From Verrucomicrobiales bacterium (lineage in GTDB: Bacteria; Verrucomicrobiota; Verrucomicrobiia; Limisphaerales; UBA9464), in assembly GCA_027488845.1 (NCBI GenBank), contig JAIYBC010000046.1, positions 1 to 64,000 on the forward strand: 64,000 bases of DNA, given 5' to 3'. Below the pieces are notes generated by a model. The model ran no database searches and was not told where the DNA came from. It was given only the letters and a program-made list of their open reading frames with translations. The stretch's first letter is position 1, and each line of letters begins with the position of its first letter. Positions 1 through 8,086 of this stretch are shown one piece after another. The position numbers and the translations under genes are program-made.

Positions 1-133
1 CAAAACCGCCGCCAAATGGCGCTGACGACCGATCCCAACCGCAGAAGACAGCGTTGCTGGCGATCAGCTGGCCTGTAGGTCAGCTGAGCCAACCACGCCC
101 ACCCAGCCAGACCTTCCCGATTCGGTAGCCTAC

Positions 134-281
134 GGACGTGTCCCCAAGACAGGGACGTCCCCAAGACGGGAAACCTCACAAAAGCGCACCTCGGTGGTCT
201 AAGGCCAGGTGGTCTAAGGCCATGTCCCTTAGGGGCACGGAGGCTTTGGGAAACCCTGCGCCAAGAGACATGTCCCCTAGG
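134..281. repeat. Cluster of short direct repeats in the 5' intergenic region
   Basis: The first 381 bases hold no convincing gene but are repeat-rich. GGACGTGTCCCCAAGAC (134-150) recurs with a 2-base deletion at 153-167. A perfect 15-base tandem, GGTGGTCTAAGGCCA, fills 193-207 and 208-222. CATGTCCCTTAGGGG (221-235) recurs as CATGTCCCCTAGG (269-281). A related GGGACGTGTCCC string occurs at about 42252. The arrangement looks like a degenerate REP-type or mobile-element remnant upstream of the oxidoreductase; no transposase is visible. Confidence 0.6.
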
Positions 282-381
282 AGACCCATCCTGATCAGCC
301 CGTTCCGTGTCAACCAATTCGTGACAACCTCAGGAAGGCGGGGACTTCGAATTTCCAACGCCTTCCTTCGTCGATCGGCCC

Positions 382-1716
382 ATGCCCCAGACGTCCCGTC
401 GCCGGTTCCTTGGCCGTTCCCTGTTGTTCTCCGGTGGTCTCCTGATCGCCGGCTGTTCCGCGCCGCATGTCAGCCGCAGGCGGGTGCTGGGGGCCAATGA
501 CCGATTGCGGATCGCTTCCGTCGGCGTCGGCGGAAAGGGCTGGACCGACCTCAACATGGTCGGAAGCCAAGACATCGTGGGCCTTTGCGATGTCGATTCG
601 AACCGTTTGGCCAAGGCCGGCGAGAAATTCGGTTCCGCGCGTCGCTTCGCCGACTGGCGCCGGATGTTCGACGACCTGGGGAACTCAATCGACGCAGTGA
701 CGGTCTCGACCCCGGACCACACGCATTTCCCGCCGTCGATCCGTGCGGTCCGGCAGGGGTGGCATGTGTTCTGCCAAAAGCCGTTGACCCACACCATTTG
801 GGAGGCGCGCGAACTGACCCGGGCCGCCAGGGAAGCCGGTGTCGCCACGCAGATGGGCAACCAGGGGATCTCGCATCCGATACTCCGTCGGGACGCCGAG
901 CTGGTAAAGGGCGGTGCGGTGGGAACGGTGACGGAGCTGCACTGCTGGACCGATCGCCCGGGCAATTGGTGGCCCCAAGGCGTGGGACGCCCGTCGGATC
1001 GTCCGCCGGCGCCCTCCGAACTCGACTGGGAACTTTGGCTCGGGACCGCGCCGGAACGCCCGTACCATCCGGCTTGGGGTCACTTCAAGTGGCGTGGGTG
1101 GTGGGACTTCGGCACGGGTGCGGTCGGGGACATGGGGTGCCATCTGCTGAATCTCGCGGGCCTCGTGCTCGATCCCGCCGATCCGACCTCGGTCGAAGCC
1201 CTCGTGGCGGACGGCGCCAACCCGGAGACGGGACCCTTGCGGTCGCATCTGGCCTGGGACATCCCGGCCCGGAACGGCCGTGCGGCGTTCCGGTTCCATT
1301 GGTACGACGGCGGATTGAAGCCCTCCGCCGACCTCTTCCCCGGCGCCAGCTTCGATGGCAATGGAGTGCTGGTGGTGGGTTCGGCGGACACGATGCTGAC
1401 CAATTACGAGGGCGGCGCGCGCTTCCGGACCGGGCGCACGTACGACGACTTCAAGTCGGTGCCGGAACTGTTCGAGAAGTACGCCGAATTCGAGCCCAGC
1501 CACTACGCGGAATGGATCCGGGCCTGCAAGGGCGGCCCAAAGGCATTGTCCTCGTTCGAGTCCGCCGGCCCCATCACCGAGACGCTGTTGCTGGGCAACC
1601 TGGCGATCCGCACAGGAAAACGCCTGGAATGGGATTCAAGGCGCCTGAGGGTGACCAACGTCGCCGAAGCCAATCGGTTCGTCAGAACCACCTATCGACC
1701 CGGCTTTGTTTCCTGA
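382..1716 (+). CDS. Tat-exported Gfo/Idh/MocA family oxidoreductase, lipoprotein-like
   Basis: Probable NAD(P)-dependent oxidoreductase acting on a sugar or inositol-type substrate. The N-terminus has a twin-arginine motif (SRRRFLG, residues 5-11), a hydrophobic stretch and a lipobox ending IAGC (Cys25), so I infer Tat export of the folded, cofactor-loaded enzyme and lipid anchoring. A Rossmann glycine motif GVGGKG lies at residues 48-53 and the family motif reads CQKPLTH (131-137), with Q in place of the usual E of 'EKP'. Length (444 aa) fits the exported Gfo/Idh subgroup common in Verrucomicrobiota and Planctomycetota. It stands alone, convergent with serA across a long hairpin. The substrate cannot be told from sequence. 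Confidence 0.88.
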   Translation: MPQTSRRRFLGRSLLFSGGLLIAGCSAPHVSRRRVLGANDRLRIASVGVGGKGWTDLNMVGSQDIVGLCDVDSNRLAKAGEKFGSARRFADWRRMFDDLGNSIDAVTVSTPDHTHFPPSIRAVRQGWHVFCQKPLTHTIWEARELTRAAREAGVATQMGNQGISHPILRRDAELVKGGAVGTVTELHCWTDRPGNWWPQGVGRPSDRPPAPSELDWELWLGTAPERPYHPAWGHFKWRGWWDFGTGAVGDMGCHLLNLAGLVLDPADPTSVEALVADGANPETGPLRSHLAWDIPARNGRAAFRFHWYDGGLKPSADLFPGASFDGNGVLVVGSADTMLTNYEGGARFRTGRTYDDFKSVPELFEKYAEFEPSHYAEWIRACKGGPKALSSFESAGPITETLLLGNLAIRTGKRLEWDSRRLRVTNVAEANRFVRTTYRPGFVS

Positions 1717-1751
1717 AGGGCCTCGCCAAGCCGGGACCGGGTCCCGGAACT

Positions 1752-1855
1752 GATCCTGCCCTTGATCCTACTCTCGATCTCAATCCCGTGTCCCGCTCCC
1801 AGCGATGCGGCGGGAGCGGGAGATTGAAATCCGGATCAAGAGCAAGAGCAGGATC
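1752..1855. terminator. Long nested hairpin between convergent genes
   Basis: Four arm pairs nest around one 11-base loop: GATCCTGC (1752-1759) with GCAGGATC (1848-1855); CTTGATCC (1761-1768) with GGATCAAG (1833-1840); ATCTCAATC (1777-1785) with GATTGAAAT (1822-1830, one mismatch); TCCCGCTCCC (1791-1800) with GGGAGCGGGA (1812-1821). It fills the gap between two convergent stop codons, so a bidirectional terminator or protective stem is likely. It lacks a clear U tract and is longer than an ordinary terminator, so a palindromic repeat element is also possible. Confidence 0.6.
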
Positions 1856-1887
1856 GAGACCCAGAGGCCTGAGCAGGCAGCAGCGGA

Positions 1888-3486
1888 TCAGAGGGATACG
1901 ACCCGGACGTTGTAGATCGAACGGTCCGCGGCGAGCTGGTCGAGGCAGGCCTTCGGGGGCTGGCTGTCGAGAAGGAGCACGGTCAGCGCCTGGCCGCCGG
2001 CCGCCTCACGTCCGAGGCTCATGCTCGCGATGTTGACGTTGTGGTCCGCGAGGATGCTGCCGAGCTTGCCGATCATGCCCGGGCGGTCCTGGTGGTTCAG
2101 GAGCAGCAGGATTCCGCTGGTGGGAATTTCGACCGGGGTGCTGAACAGACGGACGATCCGTGGGTTGTTCGGCGAACCGAAGAAAGTGCCGCCGGCGCTG
2201 CCGACCTTGGTCTCGCCCGCGAAGAGTTGGACATGCAGCCACTCGTTGAAGGTGACGGGCTCGTCCGAGCGCTTCTCCTCGACGGTGATGCCGAGGTTGG
2301 AGGCGATGGAACGGACGTTGATGGCGTTGACGTCCTGGGGACCGGCGGAGGAGAGGAAGCCCTTGAGCACCGCACGGGTGACGGGATCGGTGGCCGGCAG
2401 GTCCTTGGCCTTGCCGCCGAAGGTGACGTAGATGCGGTCCACGCCGGAGGCGCCCATCTGGCTCAGCAGACGGCCGATCTTCTCCCCAAGCGCCACGTAG
2501 GGTTGGAGGATCTCGAAGGCCTTGGCGTCGACACCCGGAAGGTTGACGGCATTGCGCACCTCGCCGGTGAGGAGGAAGCCGGTGATGATCTCGGCCACCT
2601 CGAGGCCGCACTTCTCCTGCGCCTCCTCGGTGCTCGCGCCGAGGTGGGGGGTGAGGACCACGTTGGGAAGGGCGCGGAACTTGTGGTCTGCGGCGAGCGG
2701 TTCGGCGGCGAAGACGTCCAGGGCGGCCCCCGCGACACGGCCGGTTTCGAGGGCGGCGGCCAGGTCGGCCTCGTTGACGATCTCGCCGCGGGCGCAGTTC
2801 ACGATGCGGACCCCGGGCTTCATCCGGGCGATCGACTCGGCGTTGATCATGCCGCGGGTTTCCGCGGTGACCGGCATGTGGACGGTGATAAAGTCGGCCT
2901 CGCGGTAGAGGACGTCGGAATCGGTCGCCAACTCGACCCCGAGGTGCTTGGCACGGGCCTCGGTGAGGAAGGGATCGTAGGCGACAACCCGCATTCCGAA
3001 GGCGAGGGCGCGCTTGGCGACCTCGGAACCGATCCGTCCCATTCCCAGCACGCCGAGGGTCTTGCCGTGGATTTCGGTGCCCTGGAAGGCCTTCCGGTCC
3101 CATTTGCCCGCGGCCATGGTGGCATGGGCTCCGGGGATCTTGCGGGCGAGGGCTCCCAGCATGAAGAAGGTGAGTTCCGCGGTGGTGATGGTGTTGCCGG
3201 CGGGCGTGTTCATCACGACGACACCGCGCTGGGTGGCCGCCTCGACATCGACGTTGTCGACACCGACGCCGGCGCGGCCCACGACGCGGAGCTTCGGCGC
3301 GGCCTCCATGACCTTGCGGGTGACCTTGGTCTCGGACCGGACCACCATGGCCTCGACATCGCCGAGCAGCGGCAGGAGTTCGGCTTCGGAAAGGCGCTTG
3401 GGGAGGACGGTGACCCGGAATTCCGGACGGGCCTGGAAATAGGCGATGCCCCGCGGGGAGATGGGGTCGCAGACAAGAACGTGCAT
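1888..3486 (-). CDS. serA: D-3-phosphoglycerate dehydrogenase
   Basis: First step of serine synthesis: oxidises 3-phosphoglycerate to 3-phosphohydroxypyruvate with NAD+ in the cytoplasm. The 532-aa protein has the full long-form layout: catalytic/NAD domain (residues 1 to about 310) with the Rossmann motif GMGRIG near residue 150 and the active-site histidine in TPHLGAST, then the intervening substrate-binding domain, then a C-terminal ACT domain (about 455-532, starting ILLLLNHQDRPGMIGKLG) that usually mediates serine feedback inhibition. The start is ATG with no Shine-Dalgarno; a very good sigma-70-like promoter ends 12 bases upstream. Single gene, divergent from the TPR protein gene. Confidence 0.96.
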   Translation of the reverse strand: MHVLVCDPISPRGIAYFQARPEFRVTVLPKRLSEAELLPLLGDVEAMVVRSETKVTRKVMEAAPKLRVVGRAGVGVDNVDVEAATQRGVVVMNTPAGNTITTAELTFFMLGALARKIPGAHATMAAGKWDRKAFQGTEIHGKTLGVLGMGRIGSEVAKRALAFGMRVVAYDPFLTEARAKHLGVELATDSDVLYREADFITVHMPVTAETRGMINAESIARMKPGVRIVNCARGEIVNEADLAAALETGRVAGAALDVFAAEPLAADHKFRALPNVVLTPHLGASTEEAQEKCGLEVAEIITGFLLTGEVRNAVNLPGVDAKAFEILQPYVALGEKIGRLLSQMGASGVDRIYVTFGGKAKDLPATDPVTRAVLKGFLSSAGPQDVNAINVRSIASNLGITVEEKRSDEPVTFNEWLHVQLFAGETKVGSAGGTFFGSPNNPRIVRLFSTPVEIPTSGILLLLNHQDRPGMIGKLGSILADHNVNIASMSLGREAAGGQALTVLLLDSQPPKACLDQLAADRSIYNVRVVSL

Positions 3487-3498
3487 AAGGCGGGGCGG

Positions 3499-3527
3499 AC
3501 GTTAGGAACCATGGCGGGTCAGGTCAA
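3499..3527 (-). promoter_or_regulatory. Sigma-70-like promoter of serA, start-proximal
   Basis: Read on the minus strand: TTGACC (3522-3527), a 17-base spacer, TAACGT (3499-3504), then only 12 bases to the serA ATG. The predicted transcription start falls about 5 bases before the ATG, leaving no room for a Shine-Dalgarno. Boxes and spacing are seen directly; promoter activity is inferred. Confidence 0.6.
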
Positions 3528-3594
3528 CGCGGGAGGGGAATGCGGGTTCGGTCTTGTCTTTCGGGGTCCGGCAACAATGATCGCCCCCCGTCTT

Positions 3595-4323
3595 ATGAGT
3601 TTGCAGATCCAGCCCAAGCCAGAGGAGCAACAGCCCGAGGCCGACCTGTCCATCGCGTTCCTGACGTGGTTCGAGGAGAACAAGCGCCTGATCGCGATCG
3701 GGTTCGGCCTCGTCTCCGCCGCGGTCGTGGTCGGGATCGTGAACCGCAACGTGAAGGATTCCGCCGAGCGTTCGGCGAATGCGGCCATGTTCGCCGTGCT
3801 CGCGCCGGGTGCGAAGACCGTCACCGCCGACGCCCTGGCCAAGGTCGCCGCCGACCATTCCGGAACCAAGGCCGCCGAGCGCGCCCAGCTGCTCGCCGCG
3901 GCCCAGCTTTTCGAGGAAGGCCGCCATGCCGACGCCCAGAAGGCGTTCGAGGCGTTCGACGCCGCCTACCCCGACAGCGCCCTGGCCTCGACCGCCGTCC
4001 TCGGCATCGCCTCGGCCCTCGACGCCCAGGACAAGACCTCCGAGGCCATTTCCGCCTACGCCGCGTTCATCAGCCGATTCCAGGACGACGCCTTGGTCAC
4101 CGACGCGCGTCTGTCGAAGGCCCGCGTCCATGAAGCCGTCGGTCAGTTCAAGGAAGCGCTCGCCCTCTACGACGAACTGGGTCGGGGAGGCTTCAACGCC
4201 GCCGCCCAGGATGCGGCCCTCCGTCGGGCCAATCTGCTTCAGGCCCACCCCGAACTGGCCCCGGCGCCTCAGGTGCTGACCAACGCGGTCAACGTCGCCG
4301 CGCCGACCAACTCGGCGCGCTGA
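3595..4323 (+). CDS. Tetratricopeptide-repeat membrane protein, YfgM-like layout
   Basis: A 242-aa protein with a cytoplasmic N-terminus rich in E/Q/P, one transmembrane segment (about residues 23-43, RLIAIGFGLVSAAVVVGIVN) and a tail of TPR-like helical pairs (about 75-215). The layout matches YfgM-type TPR proteins that sit beside the Sec translocon in other bacteria, but the neighbours (serA, ugd) do not confirm that role. I chose ATG 3595; ATG 3577 in the same frame would add six residues. A weak promoter-like TTGTCT lies just upstream in the serA intergenic region. Function remains general: protein-protein interaction at the membrane. Confidence 0.75.
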   Translation: MSLQIQPKPEEQQPEADLSIAFLTWFEENKRLIAIGFGLVSAAVVVGIVNRNVKDSAERSANAAMFAVLAPGAKTVTADALAKVAADHSGTKAAERAQLLAAAQLFEEGRHADAQKAFEAFDAAYPDSALASTAVLGIASALDAQDKTSEAISAYAAFISRFQDDALVTDARLSKARVHEAVGQFKEALALYDELGRGGFNAAAQDAALRRANLLQAHPELAPAPQVLTNAVNVAAPTNSAR

Positions 4324-4364
4324 ACGCCTGTTGAACGGCTTGGCCTGAGCCCGGTCCGATCCGC

Positions 4365-5663
4365 ATGAAAATCTCGATCATCGGGACCGGCTACGTGGGC
4401 CTCGTGACCGGGGCGTGCTTTGCCGAGGTCGGCCATGAGGTGGTCTGCGTCGATGCGGACGCCAACAAGGTGCGAACCCTCCAGGCTGGGGGGATCCCCA
4501 TCTACGAACCGGGGTTGGAAGACCTCGTCCTCCGCAACGTCGCCGCGGGCCGGCTCTCCTTCACGCAGTCCACCGCCGACGGTGTCGCCCGCTCGGAAGT
4601 GGTGTTCATCGCGGTGCCGACGCCGCCGAATCCGGACGGCTCGGTGGACCTCAGCTACATCGAGAGCGTGGCCCGGGAGATCGCGGGCTGCCTCGAAGGC
4701 TACCGGATCATCGTGGACAAGAGCACGGTGCCGGTGAAGACGGCGGAGAAGGTGGCGGAGACGGTGAAGCGCTACCGGCGGACCGAAGTGGAGTTCGACG
4801 TGGTGAGCAATCCGGAGTTCCTCCGGGAAGGCTTCGCGATCGACGACCTGATGAAGCCGGACCGCATCGTCATCGGGACGAACAGCGCCCGCGCGGCGGC
4901 GCGGATGCGGGAGCTGTACGCGCCGTTCGAGGCGCCGCTGATCGTCACCGACACCAACTCGGCGGAGCTGATCAAGCACGCGGCGAACTCGTTCCTCGCG
5001 CTGAAGATCTCGTACGCCAACGCGTTGTCGGTGATCTGCGAGGCCAGCGGCGCGAACGTCCAGGAGGTGACCCGTGGGATGGGACTGGACGCGCGCATCG
5101 GCACGCGTTTCCTGCAGGCGGGCCTCGGCTTCGGTGGCTCGTGCTTCCCGAAGGACCTGAGCGCGTTCATCCAGATCAGCGACCAGCTGGGCTACGACTT
5201 CCGGTTGCTCAAGGAGGTCCAGCGGATCAACCACGGCCAGATGGAGCGGTTCGTGAAGAAGATCGAGGACACGCTGTGGGTGCTGAAGGACAAGCGCATC
5301 GGGGTGTTGGGCTTGGCGTTCAAGCAGAACACCGACGACGTGCGTTCCTCGCCGGCGATCGACCTTTGCCTGCGGCTTCTGGGCGGTGGCGCCCGCCTGC
5401 GCGTCCATGACCCGAAGGCCATGGACAAGGCCAAGGCGATGCTCTCCCCGGGGCCCAACCTCGAGTACGTCGAGGATCCGGGAAAGGTGGCGGAAGGGTG
5501 CGAGGCGCTTGTGATCGCCACCGAGTGGCCCGAGTTCGGGCGCCTCGACTGGGCCGCGATCCGGGCCTCGATGTCCACGGCGATCCTGTTCGACGGCCGC
5601 AACCTGCTCGACCCGGCCGAGATGAAGTCCCTCGGCTTCCTCTACAAGAGCGTCGGTCGGTGA
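4365..5663 (+). CDS. ugd: UDP-glucose 6-dehydrogenase
   Basis: Oxidises UDP-glucose to UDP-glucuronate with two NAD+, supplying sugar for polysaccharide or envelope glycans. The 432-aa protein has the N-terminal NAD motif GTGYVGLVTGACFAE at residues 6-20, the catalytic cysteine in GFGGSCFPKD (Cys260), and the C-terminal UDP-binding domain with GLAFKQNTDDVRSSP. Length is normal for the bacterial enzyme. The stop codon overlaps the GTG start of the following Nudix gene, so the two are probably co-transcribed. UDP-N-acetylmannosamine dehydrogenases share the fold, but the motifs fit UDP-glucose dehydrogenase better. Confidence 0.94.
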   Translation: MKISIIGTGYVGLVTGACFAEVGHEVVCVDADANKVRTLQAGGIPIYEPGLEDLVLRNVAAGRLSFTQSTADGVARSEVVFIAVPTPPNPDGSVDLSYIESVAREIAGCLEGYRIIVDKSTVPVKTAEKVAETVKRYRRTEVEFDVVSNPEFLREGFAIDDLMKPDRIVIGTNSARAAARMRELYAPFEAPLIVTDTNSAELIKHAANSFLALKISYANALSVICEASGANVQEVTRGMGLDARIGTRFLQAGLGFGGSCFPKDLSAFIQISDQLGYDFRLLKEVQRINHGQMERFVKKIEDTLWVLKDKRIGVLGLAFKQNTDDVRSSPAIDLCLRLLGGGARLRVHDPKAMDKAKAMLSPGPNLEYVEDPGKVAEGCEALVIATEWPEFGRLDWAAIRASMSTAILFDGRNLLDPAEMKSLGFLYKSVGR

Positions 5664-6052
5664 ACCCGTCCCCGAGGATCGAAGTCGCCGCCGGCATCGT
5701 CGTCCGGGACGGTCTCCTGCTCATCACACGCCGTCCGCCGGGAACGCACCTCGCCGGCCTCTGGGAGTTCCCCGGTGGGAAGCGGCACGTCGACGAGTCC
5801 TGGGAATCCTGCCTCGCCCGCGAACTGCTGGAGGAACTCGACACACGCGTCCAAGTCGGACGCCTCCGGTACGAAACCGAACACGCCTACCCGGAGAAGA
5901 CCGTCCATCTCCGCTTCTTCGAATGCAGCGTCCTCGAAGGCGAGCCGAGGCCGGTCGAATGCGCGGAGCTCGCCTGGGTCCGGCCGACGGATCTGGGGCG
6001 TTACACCTTCCCGGAAGCCGACCGCGGACTGGTCGCGTTGCTGTCTTCCTGA
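5660..6052 (+). CDS. MutT-type Nudix hydrolase
   Basis: A 130-aa protein resembling 8-oxo-dGTP diphosphatase (MutT). The typical strand LAGLWEFPGGK precedes a Nudix box GKRHVDE...ARELLEELD that keeps the metal-binding REL-EE residues but has D where the box normally has the final conserved glycine. GTG 5660 is taken as start because it overlaps the ugd stop (GTGA) and the domain starts right after it. The coupling to ugd allows either nucleotide-pool cleaning or hydrolysis of a nucleotide sugar; family resemblance favours MutT. Confidence 0.85.
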   Translation: MNPSPRIEVAAGIVVRDGLLLITRRPPGTHLAGLWEFPGGKRHVDESWESCLARELLEELDTRVQVGRLRYETEHAYPEKTVHLRFFECSVLEGEPRPVECAELAWVRPTDLGRYTFPEADRGLVALLSS

Positions 6053-6086
6053 AGCCCGAACGCCGACGCGAGACGCCGGCCTCGGT

Positions 6087-7106
6087 TCAGAGCCGATTGC
6101 CACCGGTGGGCCCGATCGGCTTGGCGGTGGCCCCGGGGCTTTGGAGGACCTTGCTGAACTCGTCGCAGGACACCGCGTACTGGAAGCCGCTGCCCGTGCC
6201 TGCGGCCCCGTAGCGCCCCTTCTTGTCCAGGGCCACGAAGTTGATGCTGAGGTCGTAACCCTTGGGATCCAGGGAGGCGATGCGGTGGATCGTCGCCAGA
6301 CAGGCCTCCACCGGGGACATCCCCTGCCGCATGAACTCGACCACGAGGAACGAGCCGCAGTAGCGCATGACGTTCTCGCCGATCCCGGTGGCACCGGCGC
6401 CGCCCACGGTGTTGTCCACGTAGAGCCCGCCACCGATGATCGGCGAATCTCCGACCCGACCCGGGATCTTGTAGCCCCAACCGGAGGTGGAACAGGCCCC
6501 GAAGACATCCCCGGATGGCGTCAGCAGCAGCAACGCGATGGTGTCGTGGTTCGGGGCCTTCTTCTTTTCCGAGGCCTGGGCCTTGCGCCACTTCTCCCAG
6601 GCGGCCTTCTGGCCGGGGGTCACCTTCGGGCCCTTCTCGAAGCCGCGTTCGCGGGCGAAATCCTGGGCGCCGTCGCCGACGAGCATGACGTGGCGCGTCT
6701 CCTCCATGACCCGACGGGCGATGGAAACCGGATGGGCGAAACCCTCGACCGCCGCCACGGATCCCGCCTTGTGGCCCGGACCGGACATGATGCAGGCGTC
6801 CAACTGGACCACACCGTGGGCTGCCGGGATGCCGCCCAGGCCGACGCTCGGGTTGGTCAGGTCCGACTCGGTCACCCGAACCCCCTGCTCGACGGCGTCG
6901 AGGCCCGATCCGCCGCCCTTCAACACCTCGAGGGCCTTCTCGTTGGCCGGCTTGCCGAAGGGCCAGGTCGAGATCACCAGCGGCGGACGCACCGCAGGGA
7001 TCACGGTGCCGGCGGTTTCGGCTGCCGACGCGTTCGAACCCGTCAGCTTCCCGTCCACCAAGGCCACCAGTGAAGATCCCAGAAAGGTCCTGCGCGCGAT
7101 TTCCAT
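6087..7106 (-). CDS. Exported N4-(beta-N-acetylglucosaminyl)asparaginase / isoaspartyl peptidase family hydrolase
   Basis: An Ntn-hydrolase of the asparaginase-2 family, which matures by self-cleavage at a threonine that becomes the nucleophile. The junction NHD-T puts the nucleophile at Thr189 and is followed by the expected RVGDSPIIGGG and GGAGATGIGE substrate-loop motifs. The N-terminus MEIARRTFLGSSLVALV has a twin-arginine pattern, so the enzyme probably acts outside the cytoplasm. ATG 7106 is chosen over ATG 7175 because the signal begins there and a GGGGAGG Shine-Dalgarno lies about 9 bases upstream. The glycosylasparaginase subgroup fits best; amide versus isopeptide substrate is undecided. 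Confidence 0.86.
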   Translation of the reverse strand: MEIARRTFLGSSLVALVDGKLTGSNASAAETAGTVIPAVRPPLVISTWPFGKPANEKALEVLKGGGSGLDAVEQGVRVTESDLTNPSVGLGGIPAAHGVVQLDACIMSGPGHKAGSVAAVEGFAHPVSIARRVMEETRHVMLVGDGAQDFARERGFEKGPKVTPGQKAAWEKWRKAQASEKKKAPNHDTIALLLLTPSGDVFGACSTSGWGYKIPGRVGDSPIIGGGLYVDNTVGGAGATGIGENVMRYCGSFLVVEFMRQGMSPVEACLATIHRIASLDPKGYDLSINFVALDKKGRYGAAGTGSGFQYAVSCDEFSKVLQSPGATAKPIGPTGGNRL

Positions 7107-7201
7107 GGGCCAAGCCTCCCCAACCGGAGTTCGCGTGCAATGCCGAACCGTCCCGAACCGCCCCATGATGGGCATGACATTCCCCCGGAAACTTGCACTT
7201 G

Positions 7202-7228
7202 TTGACGTTCCGGAACCGCCGGTAGCGT
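7202..7228 (+). promoter_or_regulatory. Promoter-like boxes 12 bases before the 7241 start
   Basis: TTGACG (7202-7207), a 15-base spacer and TAGCGT (7223-7228), followed by 12 bases and the ATG at 7241. There is no Shine-Dalgarno between box and start. The spacer is short, so this is weaker than the serA example. Confidence 0.45.
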
Positions 7229-7240
7229 CCGACGTACCGA

Positions 7241-7990
7241 ATGGCCGCCGAGGCGCTCATCATTGTTCCGACGTACAACGAACGAGAAAACCTCCCGGAC
7301 CTGGTGCGTCGGCTGATGGCCCAACCGCTCGTCCTCGACGTGCTCGTGGTGGACGACAATTCACCGGACGGCACCGGCGCGATCGCCGATGGGATCGCGG
7401 CCCACAACCCGCACGTTCACGTGCTCCACAGGACGGTGAAGGACGGTCTCGGGCGGGCCTACATCGCAGGATTCCAATGGGCGTTGAAGCGGGACTACCG
7501 GTTCGTCTTCGAGATGGACGCGGACTTCTCCCACAATCCCAGCGACATCCCCCGTTTCCTCCAGGCGGCCCAGAAGCAGGAGGCCGACCTCGTCCTCGGT
7601 TCGCGGTACTCCGGCGGCATCCGGGTCATCAACTGGCCGCTTGGACGGCTCCTGCTCTCGCTCTGGGGCGGCTTCTACACGCGGCTCATCACCGGGATGC
7701 CGTTCAGCGATCCCACCGGCGGATTCAAGTGCTTCCGCCGCTCCGCGCTCGAAGCCATCCAGGTGGGAACCGTCGCCTCGAACGGGTACAGCTTCCAGAT
7801 CGAGCTCACCCATCGCGTCTGGCGCCGGGGACTCAAGGTCGCCGAGGTGCCGATCGTCTTCACCGACCGCGAACAGGGCTCCTCGAAGATGTCCCGGGCC
7901 ATCGCGGTCGAGGCCGCCTGGATGGTCTGGAAGCTTCTCCTCGAGAACGGACTCCGCCGCCGGCCGTCGCCGGAGGACTTCGCCGCCTGA
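7241..7990 (+). CDS. Polyprenol-phosphate mannosyltransferase-type GT2 glycosyltransferase
   Basis: A 249-aa, single-domain family 2 glycosyltransferase of the dolichol-phosphate-mannose synthase type: transfers a sugar from a nucleotide donor to a membrane polyprenyl phosphate on the cytoplasmic face. The nucleotide-binding VVDDNSPDGTG (about residues 33-43) and the metal-binding DAD of FEMDADFSHNP (about 90-100) are present. No C-terminal membrane segment follows, so it resembles the soluble Dpm1 class. It is separated by under 100 bases from a GH31 gene on the same strand. The PAP2-ArnT fusion elsewhere in the window (28645-30819) belongs to a family that uses such lipid-linked sugars. Confidence 0.9.
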   Translation: MAAEALIIVPTYNERENLPDLVRRLMAQPLVLDVLVVDDNSPDGTGAIADGIAAHNPHVHVLHRTVKDGLGRAYIAGFQWALKRDYRFVFEMDADFSHNPSDIPRFLQAAQKQEADLVLGSRYSGGIRVINWPLGRLLLSLWGGFYTRLITGMPFSDPTGGFKCFRRSALEAIQVGTVASNGYSFQIELTHRVWRRGLKVAEVPIVFTDREQGSSKMSRAIAVEAAWMVWKLLLENGLRRRPSPEDFAA

Positions 7991-8048
7991 AGGCCGGCGC
8001 GCGGCATCGCGCCGTCCCGGGCCCCGGGTCCGTTCCTGTCGGGCATCC

Positions 8049-8076
8049 TTGCCGAGTCGGGGGCGGCCGGTAGGGT
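8049..8076 (+). promoter_or_regulatory. Promoter-like boxes of the GH31 gene, start-proximal
   Basis: TTGCCG (8049-8054), a 16-base spacer, TAGGGT (8071-8076), then 10 bases to ATG 8087 with no Shine-Dalgarno. The layout matches the boxes at 14134-14161 in spacer and start distance. A small GC stem (GGCGCG 7996-8001 / CGCGCC 8008-8013) sits between the preceding stop and the promoter. Confidence 0.5.
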
Positions 8077-8086
8077 CCCGCTCCGC

